This document shows, piece by piece, positions 17,979 to 26,533 of a stretch of 64,000 nucleotides of DNA. The translations under genes were made by a program, and so were the position numbers. A model generated the notes under the pieces. It did no database searches, was not told where the DNA came from, and was given only the letters and a program-made list of their open reading frames with translations. This stretch comes from Leifsonia xyli (GTDB taxonomy: Bacteria > Actinomycetota > Actinomycetes > Actinomycetales > Microbacteriaceae), in the NCBI GenBank assembly GCA_003243275.1, contig QFQR01000006.1:124001-188000 (forward strand). The letters run 5' to 3'. Numbering within the stretch: the first letter of the stretch is position 1; every line of letters begins with the position of its first letter.

Positions 17979-18182
17979 TCAGACAGCCGAGATGTTGTCC
18001 GCCTGCAGACCCTTCGGTCCGCTCACGACGTCGAACTGCACGTGCTGGCCCTCTTCGAGGTTCTTGTAGCCGGATCCGGCGATCGCCGAGTGGTGGGCGA
18101 AGAGGTCGGCGCTGCCGTCGTCGGGGGCGATGAAGCCGTATCCCTTTTCGGCGTTGAACCACTTCACGGTTCCGGTGGTCAT
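17979..18182 (-). CDS. Cold-shock protein, CspA family
   Basis: A 67-residue single cold-shock domain, the usual full length. MTTGTVKWFNAEKGYGFIAP carries RNP1 (KGYGFI), and DLFAHHSAI is RNP2 (family VFVHFSAI), with one aromatic position changed to His. It binds single-stranded nucleic acid and melts RNA structure. The start has a strong AAGGAG site. It lies downstream of a fatty acid desaturase on the same strand; both are classic cold-adaptation functions, though the 51-base gap leaves co-transcription open. Confidence 0.95.
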   Translation of the reverse strand: MTTGTVKWFNAEKGYGFIAPDDGSADLFAHHSAIAGSGYKNLEEGQHVQFDVVSGPKGLQADNISAV

Positions 18183-18233
18183 GGTGTTCTCCTTTGTATT
18201 CGTGTCATCCGCCGAAGCGGACGTCGGGCCGCC

Positions 18234-19316
18234 TCATGCTCGCCGGTACTGCGCGAGGATGGGGCAGGTGAAGGGGTCGAGCGCGGCGCGCCCGACCTCG
18301 TGCATGTGGCGCACCACGGCGGCGTGGGCGCGGGCGAGGCTCACCTCGGTGTAGGGGACATCGTGGGTCAGGCAGTACTCTCGCACGATCTCCCGGGCAC
18401 GTGCGAGGTGGGGGCGCGCCATGTTCGGGAACAGGTGGTGCTCGACCTGGTAGTTGAGCCCGCCGAGCAGCGCGGATGCCCACCAGCCGCCCGCGATGTT
18501 GCGGGAGGTGCGCACCTGCTTGGTGAAGAAGTCGAGCTTCGCATCGGCCGGGATGATCGGCATCCCGGTGTGGTTCACCGCGAACGAGCTGCCCATGTAG
18601 AACCCGAACACGACGAGCTGCACCCCGAGGAAGGCGAAGGCCATGCCGATCGGCAGCACCCAGAACAGGGCGCCGAGGTAGACCGCCCAGCGCAGCGCCA
18701 GCATCCCGAGCTCGAACCAGCGGCCCTCGACGCGTCCGCGGCGCACGAGCGAGCGCACCGAGTGCGCGTGCAGGTTCAGGCCTTCGAGCGTGAGCAGCGG
18801 GTAGAAGAGCCAGCCCTGGCGCCGGGTGATCCAGGCGAACAGGCCGCGCTGGGTGGCGGCGGATTCCGAGGTGAAGGCGACCGTGTCGATCTCGATGTCG
18901 GGGTCTTTGCCGACCCGGTTGGGGTTGGCGTGGTGGCGGGTGTGCTTCGTCATCCACCACTGGTAGCTCATGCCCACCCCGAGGGTGACGATGAGGCGGC
19001 CCAGCCGGTCGTTCGCGGGGCCGGAGCTCAGCACCTGGCGATGGGAGGCCTCGTGGCCGAGGAAGGCGGCCTGGGTGAGGATGATGCCGAGCGCGCCCGC
19101 GATGAGCAGCTGGTACCAGCTTTCGCCGAACAGCACGAAGCCCGTGATCGCGCCTCCGAGCGCGAGCAGCAGGCCGATGCCGAGCGACAGGTAGAAGAGG
19201 TGGCTGCGGCGCAGCAGGCCCGTCTCGCGTACCGTGCGGGAGACGGCGGTGAAGGTGCGGATCGGGTCATGGGCGGCGCCGGTGCGAGGTGTCGTCGTGC
19301 GCAGGCGGCCGGGCAT
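18234..19316 (-). CDS. Membrane fatty acid (acyl-CoA/lipid) desaturase
   Basis: A 360-residue di-iron desaturase with the three canonical histidine boxes: GHEASH (about residue 88), HTRHHANP (about 124) and QVEHHLFP (about 301); the Gln in the third box is the mark of the front-end/linoleoyl-CoA group. Four membrane helices are visible: residues about 41-63, 66-87, 205-225 and 226-245. It introduces a cis double bond into an acyl chain in the cytoplasmic membrane, needing a ferredoxin or flavodoxin donor not seen here. Position specificity cannot be told. It precedes the cold-shock gene. Confidence 0.92.
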   Translation of the reverse strand: MPGRLRTTTPRTGAAHDPIRTFTAVSRTVRETGLLRRSHLFYLSLGIGLLLALGGAITGFVLFGESWYQLLIAGALGIILTQAAFLGHEASHRQVLSSGPANDRLGRLIVTLGVGMSYQWWMTKHTRHHANPNRVGKDPDIEIDTVAFTSESAATQRGLFAWITRRQGWLFYPLLTLEGLNLHAHSVRSLVRRGRVEGRWFELGMLALRWAVYLGALFWVLPIGMAFAFLGVQLVVFGFYMGSSFAVNHTGMPIIPADAKLDFFTKQVRTSRNIAGGWWASALLGGLNYQVEHHLFPNMARPHLARAREIVREYCLTHDVPYTEVSLARAHAAVVRHMHEVGRAALDPFTCPILAQYRRA

Positions 19317-19412
19317 CGGCGCCGAGGAGGTGGAGGAGATGGGATGCCGTCCGCTTGGCGACCCGATCGGGCCGGATGAGAAGCCAAGGGGCAGATCGCT
19401 CGTCGACTTGCC

Positions 19413-21800
19413 TCAGCCTACCCCGGGGAGTATGCCGTCGGGCTGTGTCTCTGCCGGGCGCGGCGCGGGTTCCTCGCGCTCGGGGCGGACGAGCCCCCAG
19501 CTGAGTCGCAGCCAGTCGCGGGCGCGGGCATCCGGGAGGTAGGCGCGCACGATCGCGACGCCGATCTCGACGAGCGCCGTCTCATCCGGGTACACGAGGT
19601 ACTGCGAGCGGTGCACCGGGTTGAACTTCTGCTTGAACCGGAAGAGCGAGCGGAAGCCATAGTAGGGCTCGAGCACGCCGCCGAGGAAGTCGAGGATGCG
19701 CTGCAGCACCAGCCCGTCGGAGTTCGCCCCGAGTCGCTCCGGTGCCTTCGCGAGGGGCGCGGCCGAGAGGCTGAGGAATTCGTAGCCCTGGTCGCGGAAC
19801 GACGCGGCGGCTTCGCCGATGAGGAACTCCATGACGGGACGGAAGCCGTCGTCGCGGCGGCGCATGAGGTCGAGGGTCCAGCCGACGGGCCTGCCGTCGC
19901 GGTGCACCGGCAGCCACGAGGTGAACCCCTGCACGGTGCCGGTCGCATCGGTGGCGAGCGAGAGCCGCACCTCGGGGTCGTCGGCCTCCGCGAGGGTTCC
20001 GAGGGTGAACCGCATCTCGGGCAGCGCCTTGTCGTCGACCCAGCCGCCGGAGATGATCCGCAACTGGTCGGTGACGACGGGTGCGGCATCCGTCCACCGG
20101 GTCTCGGTGTAGCCGACCTCCTCGCGCTCGGCGCGGTTGAGGGCGGTGCGCACGTCGTTCCAGCGCTTGCCGGTGAAGGCGAGCCCGGGCAGTTCGATGG
20201 ATGAGTCTTCGGCGATCTCGACCGATTTCCAGCCGAGCACGGGGGCGGATGCCGCGGTGGCCTCACCCGCCGAGAACAGGCACGGGATCCAGCCGTTCGC
20301 GAAGCAGAACGCGTCGAACTCGCGCAGCGCATCCACCCGACGCTCGGGCGGGCCGACCGGGTCGCCGAGCACGAGGGCCACCGAGCCGGCGAGGTGGTAG
20401 CCGATCGCGGTCTCGCCGTCGGCGCTGAACCAGGGGGTGATGCCGCGCCAGGTCAGCATCCACTGCACCGTTGCGGAGTCGTTGCGGCGCAGGATGCCGC
20501 GCAGCCGCTCCGCCGCATCCGGGTCGACGCTCGGGCGGCGGCTCGAGTAGAAGAGCTGCACGAGGCTGACGACGATGGCCGCCACCCAGACCAGCCCGAT
20601 CGAGTGCAGGAAGAAGCGGGCCAGGTGCGTCGTGGGCCGCAGCAGGTGCGGATCGAGGAACAGCAGGCGCGCGAGGAACTCGCCGAGGGCGGTGAGGGGC
20701 GTCGCCGCGGTGCGGAACTCGTCCTGCAGCGCGAAGAAGCCGAGCGCGGCATAGGCGGCGAGTCCCAGCAGCACCCAGCCGAGCCGGGTGAAGGTGCGGC
20801 GGAAGGCGCGGCGGCGGATGCGCACCGTGAAGGCGCGCGCGGTGAGCAGCAGCACCAGCAGCACCCCGCCGAAGATGATGAGGTCGGCGACGCGTTGGGC
20901 GCGGGTCTCGATGACGGCGATCGCGAACACGCCGAGGGCGAGGAAGGCGGTGGCGAAGATCCAGGCGAGGCGGCGGCCGCGACGGAGCGCATCCGCGGCG
21001 AACAGCAGCAGCAGGGCGATCACCACGAGGGTCAGGTCGATGCCGCTCGGGGCTCCCGTGCGCTCCACGGTGAAGAGCTGCGGCAGGCCCGCCGGGAGGA
21101 AGCCCTCGAGGATCGTCTCGAGCCCCACCACGGCGACGATGCCCGCGGCGACCACCCGCTGCGTGCGGGGGCCGAAGCGGATGCCGGGGCGCTCCGGGCG
21201 GCGCCCCAGCACGAAGGGGCCGGCGAACACGCCGAGCGCGAATCCGACGAGGTGCTCGAGGTCCCACAGTTGCGCGGAGTCGAGGAACAGCACGATCACG
21301 AGCGCCCAGCCCACGATCCGCACGCGCCGCCGCCAGACCGGTTGCATGGCCGCGGTGAGGGCGCCGAGCAGGGCGAACGCGGCGATCGACATCCCGGTGT
21401 CGAGGTCGGAGCCGGGATCCTTCGCCCAGTGCCACCCGGTGGGCAGCGCGGCGAGCACGACGAGGCTCGTGACGAGCGAGCCGAGCACCTGGCCGCCGAA
21501 GGTGACGAGCAGCGTTCGCGCGTGGCCTGCGCGGCGTTCGTAGAGGGCGGAGGTGATCGCGTACTGGATCAGGATCGGGATGTAGATCCACAGGTTCGAC
21601 ACGAAGAACATGCCGGTGACGAGCGTCCACCAGCGCCCGTCGAGCAGCGAGGGGAGGCCGTAGGCGACATCCCGGTAGAACGGATCGTCGAGCTCGAAGT
21701 ACCGGGTGAGCGCCCCGTTGACGATGTTGACGGCGAGGAACGCGGTGAGCATCCCGACCGTCACGCGATACCGCGAGAGGAGCCGGATCACGCGACGCAT
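19413..21800 (-). CDS. Rhomboid-like membrane domain fused to DUF2156/LPG-synthase domain
   Basis: A 795-residue protein. Residues 1 to about 205 look like a rhomboid fold: RWWTLVTGMFF, GGQVLGSL, then DTGMSIAAFALLGA where rhomboids have GxSG, and DLEHLVGFALGVFAG where they have the catalytic His. Further helices follow to about 460. Residues about 470-770 form a DUF2156 (MprF C-terminal, acyltransferase-like) domain: YHLAGSVALVLGDPVGP, FTGKRWNDVRTALNRAE, MEFLIGEAAASFRDQG and FRFKQKFNPV. DUF2156 proteins transfer amino acids from tRNA to phosphatidylglycerol; the substrate here is unknown. The start at 21800 is used because upstream extension would read through tRNA-Gly. Confidence 0.8.
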   Translation of the reverse strand: MRRVIRLLSRYRVTVGMLTAFLAVNIVNGALTRYFELDDPFYRDVAYGLPSLLDGRWWTLVTGMFFVSNLWIYIPILIQYAITSALYERRAGHARTLLVTFGGQVLGSLVTSLVVLAALPTGWHWAKDPGSDLDTGMSIAAFALLGALTAAMQPVWRRRVRIVGWALVIVLFLDSAQLWDLEHLVGFALGVFAGPFVLGRRPERPGIRFGPRTQRVVAAGIVAVVGLETILEGFLPAGLPQLFTVERTGAPSGIDLTLVVIALLLLFAADALRRGRRLAWIFATAFLALGVFAIAVIETRAQRVADLIIFGGVLLVLLLTARAFTVRIRRRAFRRTFTRLGWVLLGLAAYAALGFFALQDEFRTAATPLTALGEFLARLLFLDPHLLRPTTHLARFFLHSIGLVWVAAIVVSLVQLFYSSRRPSVDPDAAERLRGILRRNDSATVQWMLTWRGITPWFSADGETAIGYHLAGSVALVLGDPVGPPERRVDALREFDAFCFANGWIPCLFSAGEATAASAPVLGWKSVEIAEDSSIELPGLAFTGKRWNDVRTALNRAEREEVGYTETRWTDAAPVVTDQLRIISGGWVDDKALPEMRFTLGTLAEADDPEVRLSLATDATGTVQGFTSWLPVHRDGRPVGWTLDLMRRRDDGFRPVMEFLIGEAAASFRDQGYEFLSLSAAPLAKAPERLGANSDGLVLQRILDFLGGVLEPYYGFRSLFRFKQKFNPVHRSQYLVYPDETALVEIGVAIVRAYLPDARARDWLRLSWGLVRPEREEPAPRPAETQPDGILPGVG

Positions 21801-21833
21801 GTGCTCATCATGGCGGTTGCGCGCTGGGAAGAG

Positions 21834-21904
21834 AGGGGATGACGGGAATCGAACCCGCGTAATCAGTTTGGAAGACTGAGGCTCTACCATTGAGCTACAT
21901 CCCC
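21834..21904 (-). tRNA. tRNA-Gly (UCC)
   Basis: 71-base cloverleaf: acceptor GGGGATG pairs with CATCCCC, D-arm GCTCAATGGTAGAGC, anticodon stem TCAGT/ACTGA with loop CTTCCAA (anticodon TCC), and T-arm CGGGTTCGATTCCCG. No encoded CCA. A TAGACT box on the same strand at 21942-21947 is a possible -10. It lies 33 bases upstream of the rhomboid/DUF2156 start. Confidence 0.95.
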
Positions 21905-22208
21905 GGATGCCCCGCCGTGACCGGCCGCAGGCAACTCGGCGAGTCTAGCGCAGCGGCGCACCGCATCCCGCGCCCTCCCTCATCCCGCGCCCTCCCGCAT
22001 CCCTCCCCGCCCCGTGCCGACCCGTCGCGTCGCCGAGAGGGCGCGAACCGTGGCAACCGGGCGGGAGAACCACGGTTTGCGCCCTTTCGGCGCGGATGCG
22101 AGGCCGAGCGAGCGCCCCGCGGCGACCGGCTAGACTATGCGAGGCCGTTTTCGGGCTGGAACGCATCCGTCACCCGCCCGCGGGCCGGCTGTGAACGGCC
22201 TGGACATC
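21905..22208. other. Divergent gap between two tRNA genes
   Basis: 304 bases with no gene. It holds a long dyad (22031-22092) and two TAGACT boxes that may be -10 elements: one on the minus strand (21942-21947) for tRNA-Gly, one on the plus strand (22131-22136) about 72 bases before tRNA-Pro. Confidence 0.45.
22031..22092. repeat. Dyad with 23-bp arms between tRNA genes
   Basis: CGCCGAGAGGGCGCGAACCG plus TGG (22031-22053) pairs with 22070-22092 at 21 of 23 positions; both mismatches would be G-U pairs in RNA. The loop is 16 bases. Function unknown. Confidence 0.65.
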
Positions 22209-22283
22209 CGGGGCGTAGCTCAGCTTGGCTAGAGCGCCCGCTTTGGGAGCGGGAGGTCGCAGGTTCAAATCCTGTCGCCCCGA
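22209..22283 (+). tRNA. tRNA-Pro (UGG)
   Basis: 75-base cloverleaf: acceptor CGGGGCG/CGCCCCG with discriminator A (the CGGGGYG start is typical of tRNA-Pro), D-arm GCTCAGCTTGGCTAGAGC, anticodon stem CCCGC/GCGGG with loop TTTGGGA (anticodon TGG), T-arm CAGGTTCAAATCCTG. No encoded CCA. 36 bases before tig. Confidence 0.95.
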
Positions 22284-22319
22284 CGGAACATCAGCGAACA
22301 ACCCCAGGAGTGCATCCCC

Positions 22320-23693
22320 ATGGTCACAACGACCGTCGAGAAGCTGTCGCCCACGCGCGCGAAGCTCACCATCACCGTGACCCCCGAGGAGCTGCGCCCC
22401 TCGATCGACCACGCCTACGGCCACATCGCCGAGCAGGTCAACATCCCCGGCTTCCGCAAGGGCAAGGTGCCGCCGCCCATCATCGACCAGCGCGTCGGCC
22501 GCGCAGAGGTGCTCAACCACGCCGTCTCCGAAGGGCTCGAGCGCTACTACCGCGAGGCCGCCAACGAGGAGAAGCTGCGCCCGCTCGGCCGCCCCGAGGC
22601 CGACGTCACCACCTGGCCGTCGGAGAAGGACTTCTCGGGTGACCTCGTGTTCACCGTCGAGGTCGACGTGCGCCCCGAGTTCGACATCCCGAAGTACGAC
22701 GGGCTCAAGGTCGAGGTCGAGACCGCCAAGGTCGGACCGGATGAGGTCGAGGCCGAGCTGGAGAACCTTCGCACCCGCTTCGGCACCCTGGTGACCGTCG
22801 ACCGCCCCGCCAAGACGGGCGACTTCGTGCAGCTCGACCTCGTCGCAACGATCGGCGGCGAAGAGATCGACACGGCATCCGGCATCTCCTACGAGCTCGG
22901 CTCGGGCGAGCTGATCGACGGCATCGACGACGCGATCGAGACCCTCACCGCGGGCGAGTCGACGACCTTCGAGTCGGAGCTCGTCGGGGGCGACCACCAG
23001 GGCGAGAAGGCGCAGATCGCGGTCACCGTGAACGCCGTCAAGGAGCGCGAGCTTCCGGAGGCCGACGACGACTTCGCGCAGATCGCCTCGCAGTTCGACA
23101 CGATCGGCGAGCTGCGCAAGGACATCAAGGAGCAGCTCGCGAAGTCGGCCGAGTTCGGCCAGGCGGCCGCTGCCCGCGACAAGCTCGTCGAGCTGCTGCT
23201 CGAGAAGGCCGACATCCCGGTGCCGCAGGGTCTCATCGACGACGAGGTGCACCGCCACCTCGAGAACGAGGGCCGGCTCGAGGACGACGCGCACCGCGCG
23301 GAGGTGCAGGAGGAGTCGGCGACCGTCTTCAAGCGCCAGCTGCTGCTCGACGCGATCGCCGAGGCGGAGGATGTGAAGGTCAGCCAGAACGAGCTCACCT
23401 CGTACCTCGTGCAGGCGGCCGCGCAGTACGGCATGGAGCCGGGGGAGTTCATCCAGGCGCTCGGCAACTCGAACCAGATCCCGTCGATGGTCGGCGAGGT
23501 CGCCCGTTCGAAGGCGATCGCGGTGGCGCTGTCGAAGGCGAAGGTCGTCGACGAGAAGGGCAAGGCGGTCGACGTCTCGGCTCTCACCGCGACGGTGCTC
23601 GGCGACGGTTCGGACGACTCGGACATCGTCGAGGGCTCCGAGCTGGTCGGCGTGAGCGACGACCACGACGACCACGAGGGTCACAACCACTGA
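22320..23693 (+). CDS. tig: Trigger factor
   Basis: A 457-residue ribosome-associated chaperone and peptidyl-prolyl isomerase. The N-terminal ribosome-binding domain contains the signature GFRKGKVPPPII (residues about 45-56); an FKBP-type domain spans about 155-240 (KTGDFVQLDL ... YELGSGELIDGIDDAI); the C-terminal substrate-binding arms follow. The tail is acidic and His-rich, ending DDHDDHEGHNH, and might bind metal. The ATG has AGGAG upstream. Upstream of clpP1, clpP2 and clpX, the usual order in bacteria. Confidence 0.97.
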   Translation: MVTTTVEKLSPTRAKLTITVTPEELRPSIDHAYGHIAEQVNIPGFRKGKVPPPIIDQRVGRAEVLNHAVSEGLERYYREAANEEKLRPLGRPEADVTTWPSEKDFSGDLVFTVEVDVRPEFDIPKYDGLKVEVETAKVGPDEVEAELENLRTRFGTLVTVDRPAKTGDFVQLDLVATIGGEEIDTASGISYELGSGELIDGIDDAIETLTAGESTTFESELVGGDHQGEKAQIAVTVNAVKERELPEADDDFAQIASQFDTIGELRKDIKEQLAKSAEFGQAAAARDKLVELLLEKADIPVPQGLIDDEVHRHLENEGRLEDDAHRAEVQEESATVFKRQLLLDAIAEAEDVKVSQNELTSYLVQAAAQYGMEPGEFIQALGNSNQIPSMVGEVARSKAIAVALSKAKVVDEKGKAVDVSALTATVLGDGSDDSDIVEGSELVGVSDDHDDHEGHNH

Positions 23694-23729
23694 GTCCGCG
23701 CGGCGGGCCGTGGCCTCCGTGTGTGTGCG

Positions 23730-23789
23730 TGTTGCGGTTTCGGCGCTATGTGCGCCGCGTGCGCGGCACATAGCGTCGAAACCGCAACA
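23730..23789. repeat. Family B 60-bp palindromic repeat, copy 2
   Basis: TGTTGCGGTTTCGGCGCTAT...CATAGCGTCGAAACCGCAAC plus A, nearly perfect self-complementarity (one mismatch in the outer 23 bp), GC-rich core. It lies 36 bases after tig and just before the next gene's promoter. Confidence 0.88.
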
Positions 23790-23805
23790 TCAGCACGGGC
23801 GAGCG

Positions 23806-23811
23806 TAGGGT
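23806..23811 (+). promoter_or_regulatory. -10 box of a probable leaderless promoter
   Basis: TAGGGT six bases before the GTG at 23818, with no Shine-Dalgarno sequence between. Confidence 0.4.
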
Positions 23812-23817
23812 GACGCC

Positions 23818-24333
23818 GTGCGATACGTGATCCTGCTGCGCGGCGTCAACGTCGGCGGCGTGACGGTGAAGATGGCCGAGCTGCGCGAGCTTCTCGAGGC
23901 GCGCGGATACGGCGAGGTGCGCACCGTGCTCGCCTCCGGCAACGCGCTCGTGACGAGTGACGCATCCGCCGACACGGTCAAGGCGGATGTCGAGGCGGCG
24001 CTGCGTGCGGCCTTCGGCTACGACGCCTGGGTGCAGGTGCTCACGACGGATGCCCTGCGCGCGATCGTGGACGCCTACCCCTTCACCCGCGGCCGCGACG
24101 GCTGGCACGACTACGTCATGTTCGTGCTCGAGGCGGGGGTGCGGGATGCCCTGCTCGCGACCGAGCTCGACCCCGCGCACGAGCGGGCGGCATCCGGCGA
24201 CGGCGTCGTCTACTGGACCGTGCCGAAGGGCGACACCCTCGACTCGGCGCTTGGCAAGGCGACGGGCAAAGCCGCGTACAAACCGCACCTCACGGTGCGC
24301 AACGTCAACACCCTGGAGAAGCTGCTGGGCTGA
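23818..24333 (+). CDS. DUF1697 family protein
   Basis: A 171-residue conserved protein of the DUF1697 family, recognisable from its start, YVILLRGVNVGGVTVKMAEL, followed by LLEARGYGEVRTVLASGNALV and a C-terminal KPHLTVRNVNTLEKL. The family is widespread and cytoplasmic, with no established reaction. The GTG start is directly downstream of a TAGGGT box with no ribosome site, suggesting a leaderless mRNA. It is convergent with the next gene (9 bases between stops). Confidence 0.88.
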   Translation: MRYVILLRGVNVGGVTVKMAELRELLEARGYGEVRTVLASGNALVTSDASADTVKADVEAALRAAFGYDAWVQVLTTDALRAIVDAYPFTRGRDGWHDYVMFVLEAGVRDALLATELDPAHERAASGDGVVYWTVPKGDTLDSALGKATGKAAYKPHLTVRNVNTLEKLLG

Positions 24334-24342
24334 GCGGCGCAG

Positions 24343-24831
24343 TCAGTCCTCGCGCTCGAGCAGCGCGTCGGCGTAGGCCGGCACCGAGCGCCGGTAGCGC
24401 GGCAGGTGCGGGGTGAGGGCGTGCAGCAGCGCCGAAACCGCCTCCACGGGGCGGCCGAGGTCGACGAGGGCGAGCGCTGCGAAGGCGACCGCGGCATCCG
24501 CGTACTCGTCGTCGGCGGGGCGGCCCTCGAACTCCGCCCGCAGCAGCTCGAGCGACTCCTCGGGGCGGCCGAGGCCGCGAACGGTGCTCGCGAGCTGGAT
24601 GACGCATTGCGCGCGCTCGCCGTCCGGGAGCCCCGCGGAAAGCGCACGGCGGTAGAACTCCTCGGCCCCCTCCTCGTCACCCGTCGAGTCGCGCGCGCCG
24701 CCCTGCTCGAACAGGGTGAGCGCGTCGTCCGGGCGCTCGGATGCGAGCTCGTCGACGCGGCGCACGAGCTCCCCCTCGTCGAGCGCGTCGGCCTCGGCCC
24801 ACACCGCTGCCATCCGCACCCGCCACTCCAT
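24343..24831 (-). CDS. TPR-like helical repeat protein
   Basis: A 162-residue soluble protein made of paired helices with tetratricopeptide spacing: ALTLFEQGGARDSTGDEEGAEEFYRRALSAG, then LGRPEESLELLRAEF, then ALVDLGRPVEAVSALLHAL. This resembles the actinobacterial tetratricopeptide protein family common in Microbacteriaceae; TPRs mediate protein contacts and no enzyme motif is visible. The ATG at 24831 is chosen because GGTGGAGAG precedes it and the upstream extension is antisense to clpP1. Function unknown. Confidence 0.8.
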   Translation of the reverse strand: MEWRVRMAAVWAEADALDEGELVRRVDELASERPDDALTLFEQGGARDSTGDEEGAEEFYRRALSAGLPDGERAQCVIQLASTVRGLGRPEESLELLRAEFEGRPADDEYADAAVAFAALALVDLGRPVEAVSALLHALTPHLPRYRRSVPAYADALLERED

Positions 24832-24850
24832 CTCTCCACCATATCCGCGC

Positions 24851-24880
24851 CTCCGCTCGCCTCCGCTCGCCTCCGCTCGC
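24851..24880. repeat. 10-bp tandem repeat
   Basis: Three exact copies of CTCCGCTCGC followed by a partial fourth, next to the dyad at 24891. Part of the 294-bp gap before clpP1, in which no gene is seen. Confidence 0.7.
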
Positions 24881-24890
24881 CTCCGCCTCC

Positions 24891-24977
24891 GTCGAAAATG
24901 CAGGAGTGCCGGAGCCGGGTGTCCGAAAGAGCGGGCGCGACGGCGCCGACACGCCCGAGGTCTCCTGCATTTTCGAC
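24891..24977. repeat. Dyad with 16-bp arms and 55-base loop
   Basis: GTCGAAAATGCAGGAG and its exact complement enclose 55 bases that contain a smaller stem (GTGTC/GACAC). Its AT-richer arms stand out in this region. It lies upstream of clpP1 and might be a regulatory or mobile palindrome. Confidence 0.6.
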
Positions 24978-25125
24978 AGAGGTGGGGAGGGGGACGGCCG
25001 CGACGACGCGCACTCTGCCCACGGCGAACACGGCTGAGCGGCCGAAAGCGCGCCGGTAGATTCGTGAGCGACATCGACACCGTGCCCATGTCACCGGCTG
25101 GACAACAGAGCAAGGAGCTCCTCCC

Positions 25126-25734
25126 ATGGCAGAACCGGCATTCACGCCGAGCGTCTTCGACCGCCTCCTCAAGGACCGCATCATCTGGCTCGGATCCGAG
25201 GTGCGCGACGAGAACGCGAACGAGATCGCGGCCAAGCTGCTGCTGCTCGCCGCGGAGGACCCGGAGCGCGACATCTACCTCTACATCAACAGCCCCGGCG
25301 GCTCGATCACCGCGGGCATGGCGATCTACGACACGATGCAGTTCATCCCGAACGACGTCGTCACGGTCGGCATCGGCATGGCCGCCTCGATGGGCCAGCT
25401 CCTGCTCACCGCCGGCACCAAGGGCAAGCGCTACATCACCCCGAACGCGCGCGTGCTGCTGCACCAGCCGCACGGCGGATTCGGCGGCACGAGCTCCGAC
25501 ATCCAGACCCAGGCGGCGCTCATCATCGACATGAAGAACCGTCTGGCGGCGATCACCGCCGAGCAGACGGGCAAGACCATCGAGCAGGTCAACGCCGACG
25601 GAGACCGCGACCGCTGGTTCTCCGCGGAGGAGGCCCTCGAGTACGGCTTCGTCGACCACATCCGCGCGTCAGCAGCGGATGTCGTCGGCGGCGCCGGCAC
25701 GGATGCCAAGCCCGCCAGCACCGGCAAGAACTGA
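25126..25734 (+). CDS. clpP1: ATP-dependent Clp protease proteolytic subunit 1
   Basis: A 202-residue ClpP serine protease subunit. Ser88 lies in GMAASMGQ and His113 in LLHQPHGG; the third residue of the triad is in DRDRWFSAEEALEYGFVD. With ClpP2 it should form a mixed tetradecamer that degrades substrates unfolded by ClpX or ClpC, as in mycobacteria. The ATG follows AAGGAGCTCCTCCC. Only 27 bases separate it from clpP2, so they form an operon. The C-terminus has a short Ala/Gly-rich tail. Confidence 0.96.
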   Translation: MAEPAFTPSVFDRLLKDRIIWLGSEVRDENANEIAAKLLLLAAEDPERDIYLYINSPGGSITAGMAIYDTMQFIPNDVVTVGIGMAASMGQLLLTAGTKGKRYITPNARVLLHQPHGGFGGTSSDIQTQAALIIDMKNRLAAITAEQTGKTIEQVNADGDRDRWFSAEEALEYGFVDHIRASAADVVGGAGTDAKPASTGKN

Positions 25735-25761
25735 GCGCGAGAGAGACAAGGAAGAGAACCG

Positions 25762-26451
25762 ATGGAGACCCCCAACCTGTTGACAGGCGCAGCCATGGCC
25801 GGCGGCGACCTGGCCTCGCGCATGCCCCAGTCGCGCTACATCCTGCCGAGCTTCGAGGAGCGCACCGCCTACGGCTTCAAGCGTCAGGACCCCTACGCGA
25901 AGCTCTTCGAGGACCGCATCATCTTCCTCGGCGTGCAGGTGGATGACGCCTCGGCCGACGACATCATGGCGCAGCTGCTCGTGCTCGAGTCGATGGACCC
26001 CGACCGCGACATCATGATGTACATCAACTCGCCTGGCGGCTCGTTCACGGCGATGACGGCGATCTACGACACCATGCAGTACATCCGTCCGCAGGTGATG
26101 ACGGTCGTGCTCGGTCAGGCGGCCTCGGCGGCGGCGGTCATCGCGGCGGCCGGCACGCCCGGCAAGCGCCTCGCGCTGCCGAACGCGCGCATCCTCATCC
26201 ACCAGCCCGCGGTCGGCGAGGCCGGTCGCGGACAGGCCTCCGACATCGAGATCCAGGCGAAGGAGATCCTGCGCCTGCGCACCTGGCTCGAGGAGACGCT
26301 GTCGCGGCACTCGAACCGCACGCAGGAGGAGGTCAACGGCGACATCGAGCGCGACCGCATCCTGTCCGCCGACGAGGCGCTCGAGTACGGCCTCATCGAC
26401 CAGGTGCTCTCGAGCCGCAAGAACGTCCAGGCGGCGCTGACCACGGCCTGA
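25762..26451 (+). CDS. clpP2: ATP-dependent Clp protease proteolytic subunit 2
   Basis: A 229-residue second ClpP paralogue, longer than ClpP1 by an N-terminal segment of about 20 residues that may be removed as a propeptide. Active-site regions: GQAASAAAVIAAAG (Ser), ILIHQPAV (His) and ERDRILSADEALEYGLID. The ATG has GGAAGAG upstream. Two 14-bp direct repeats and a strong hairpin follow the stop, ending the clpP1P2 operon. Confidence 0.96.
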   Translation: METPNLLTGAAMAGGDLASRMPQSRYILPSFEERTAYGFKRQDPYAKLFEDRIIFLGVQVDDASADDIMAQLLVLESMDPDRDIMMYINSPGGSFTAMTAIYDTMQYIRPQVMTVVLGQAASAAAVIAAAGTPGKRLALPNARILIHQPAVGEAGRGQASDIEIQAKEILRLRTWLEETLSRHSNRTQEEVNGDIERDRILSADEALEYGLIDQVLSSRKNVQAALTTA

Positions 26452-26452
26452 G

Positions 26453-26480
26453 GCCACAGCCCAGACGCCACAGCCCAGAC
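26453..26480. repeat. Two 14-bp direct repeats
   Basis: GCCACAGCCCAGAC occurs twice head to tail between the clpP2 stop and its terminator. Confidence 0.7.
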
Positions 26481-26485
26481 GCCAC

Positions 26486-26529
26486 GACGCACCTCGGCCG
26501 CCCGCGATGTCGGGCGGCCGAGGTGCGTC
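26486..26529. terminator. Bidirectional terminator, clpP2/copC
   Basis: Perfect 19-bp arms (GACGCACCTCGGCCGCCCG and complement) around a 6-base loop between two convergent genes. Very stable; no T-tract. Confidence 0.7.
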
Positions 26530-26533
26530 TGCG

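Noticed and set aside
21801..21890. N-terminal extension of the rhomboid/DUF2156 gene (30 extra residues including SKLITRVRFPSSP)
   Set aside because: This peptide is the translation of the tRNA-Gly gene on the same strand, a frequent false start. The ATG at 21800 lies beyond the tRNA.
24832..25125. Longer version of the TPR-like gene starting at 25659
   Set aside because: The extension is antisense to clpP1 and passes through repeats and the 24891 dyad; the ATG at 24831 has a good ribosome site.
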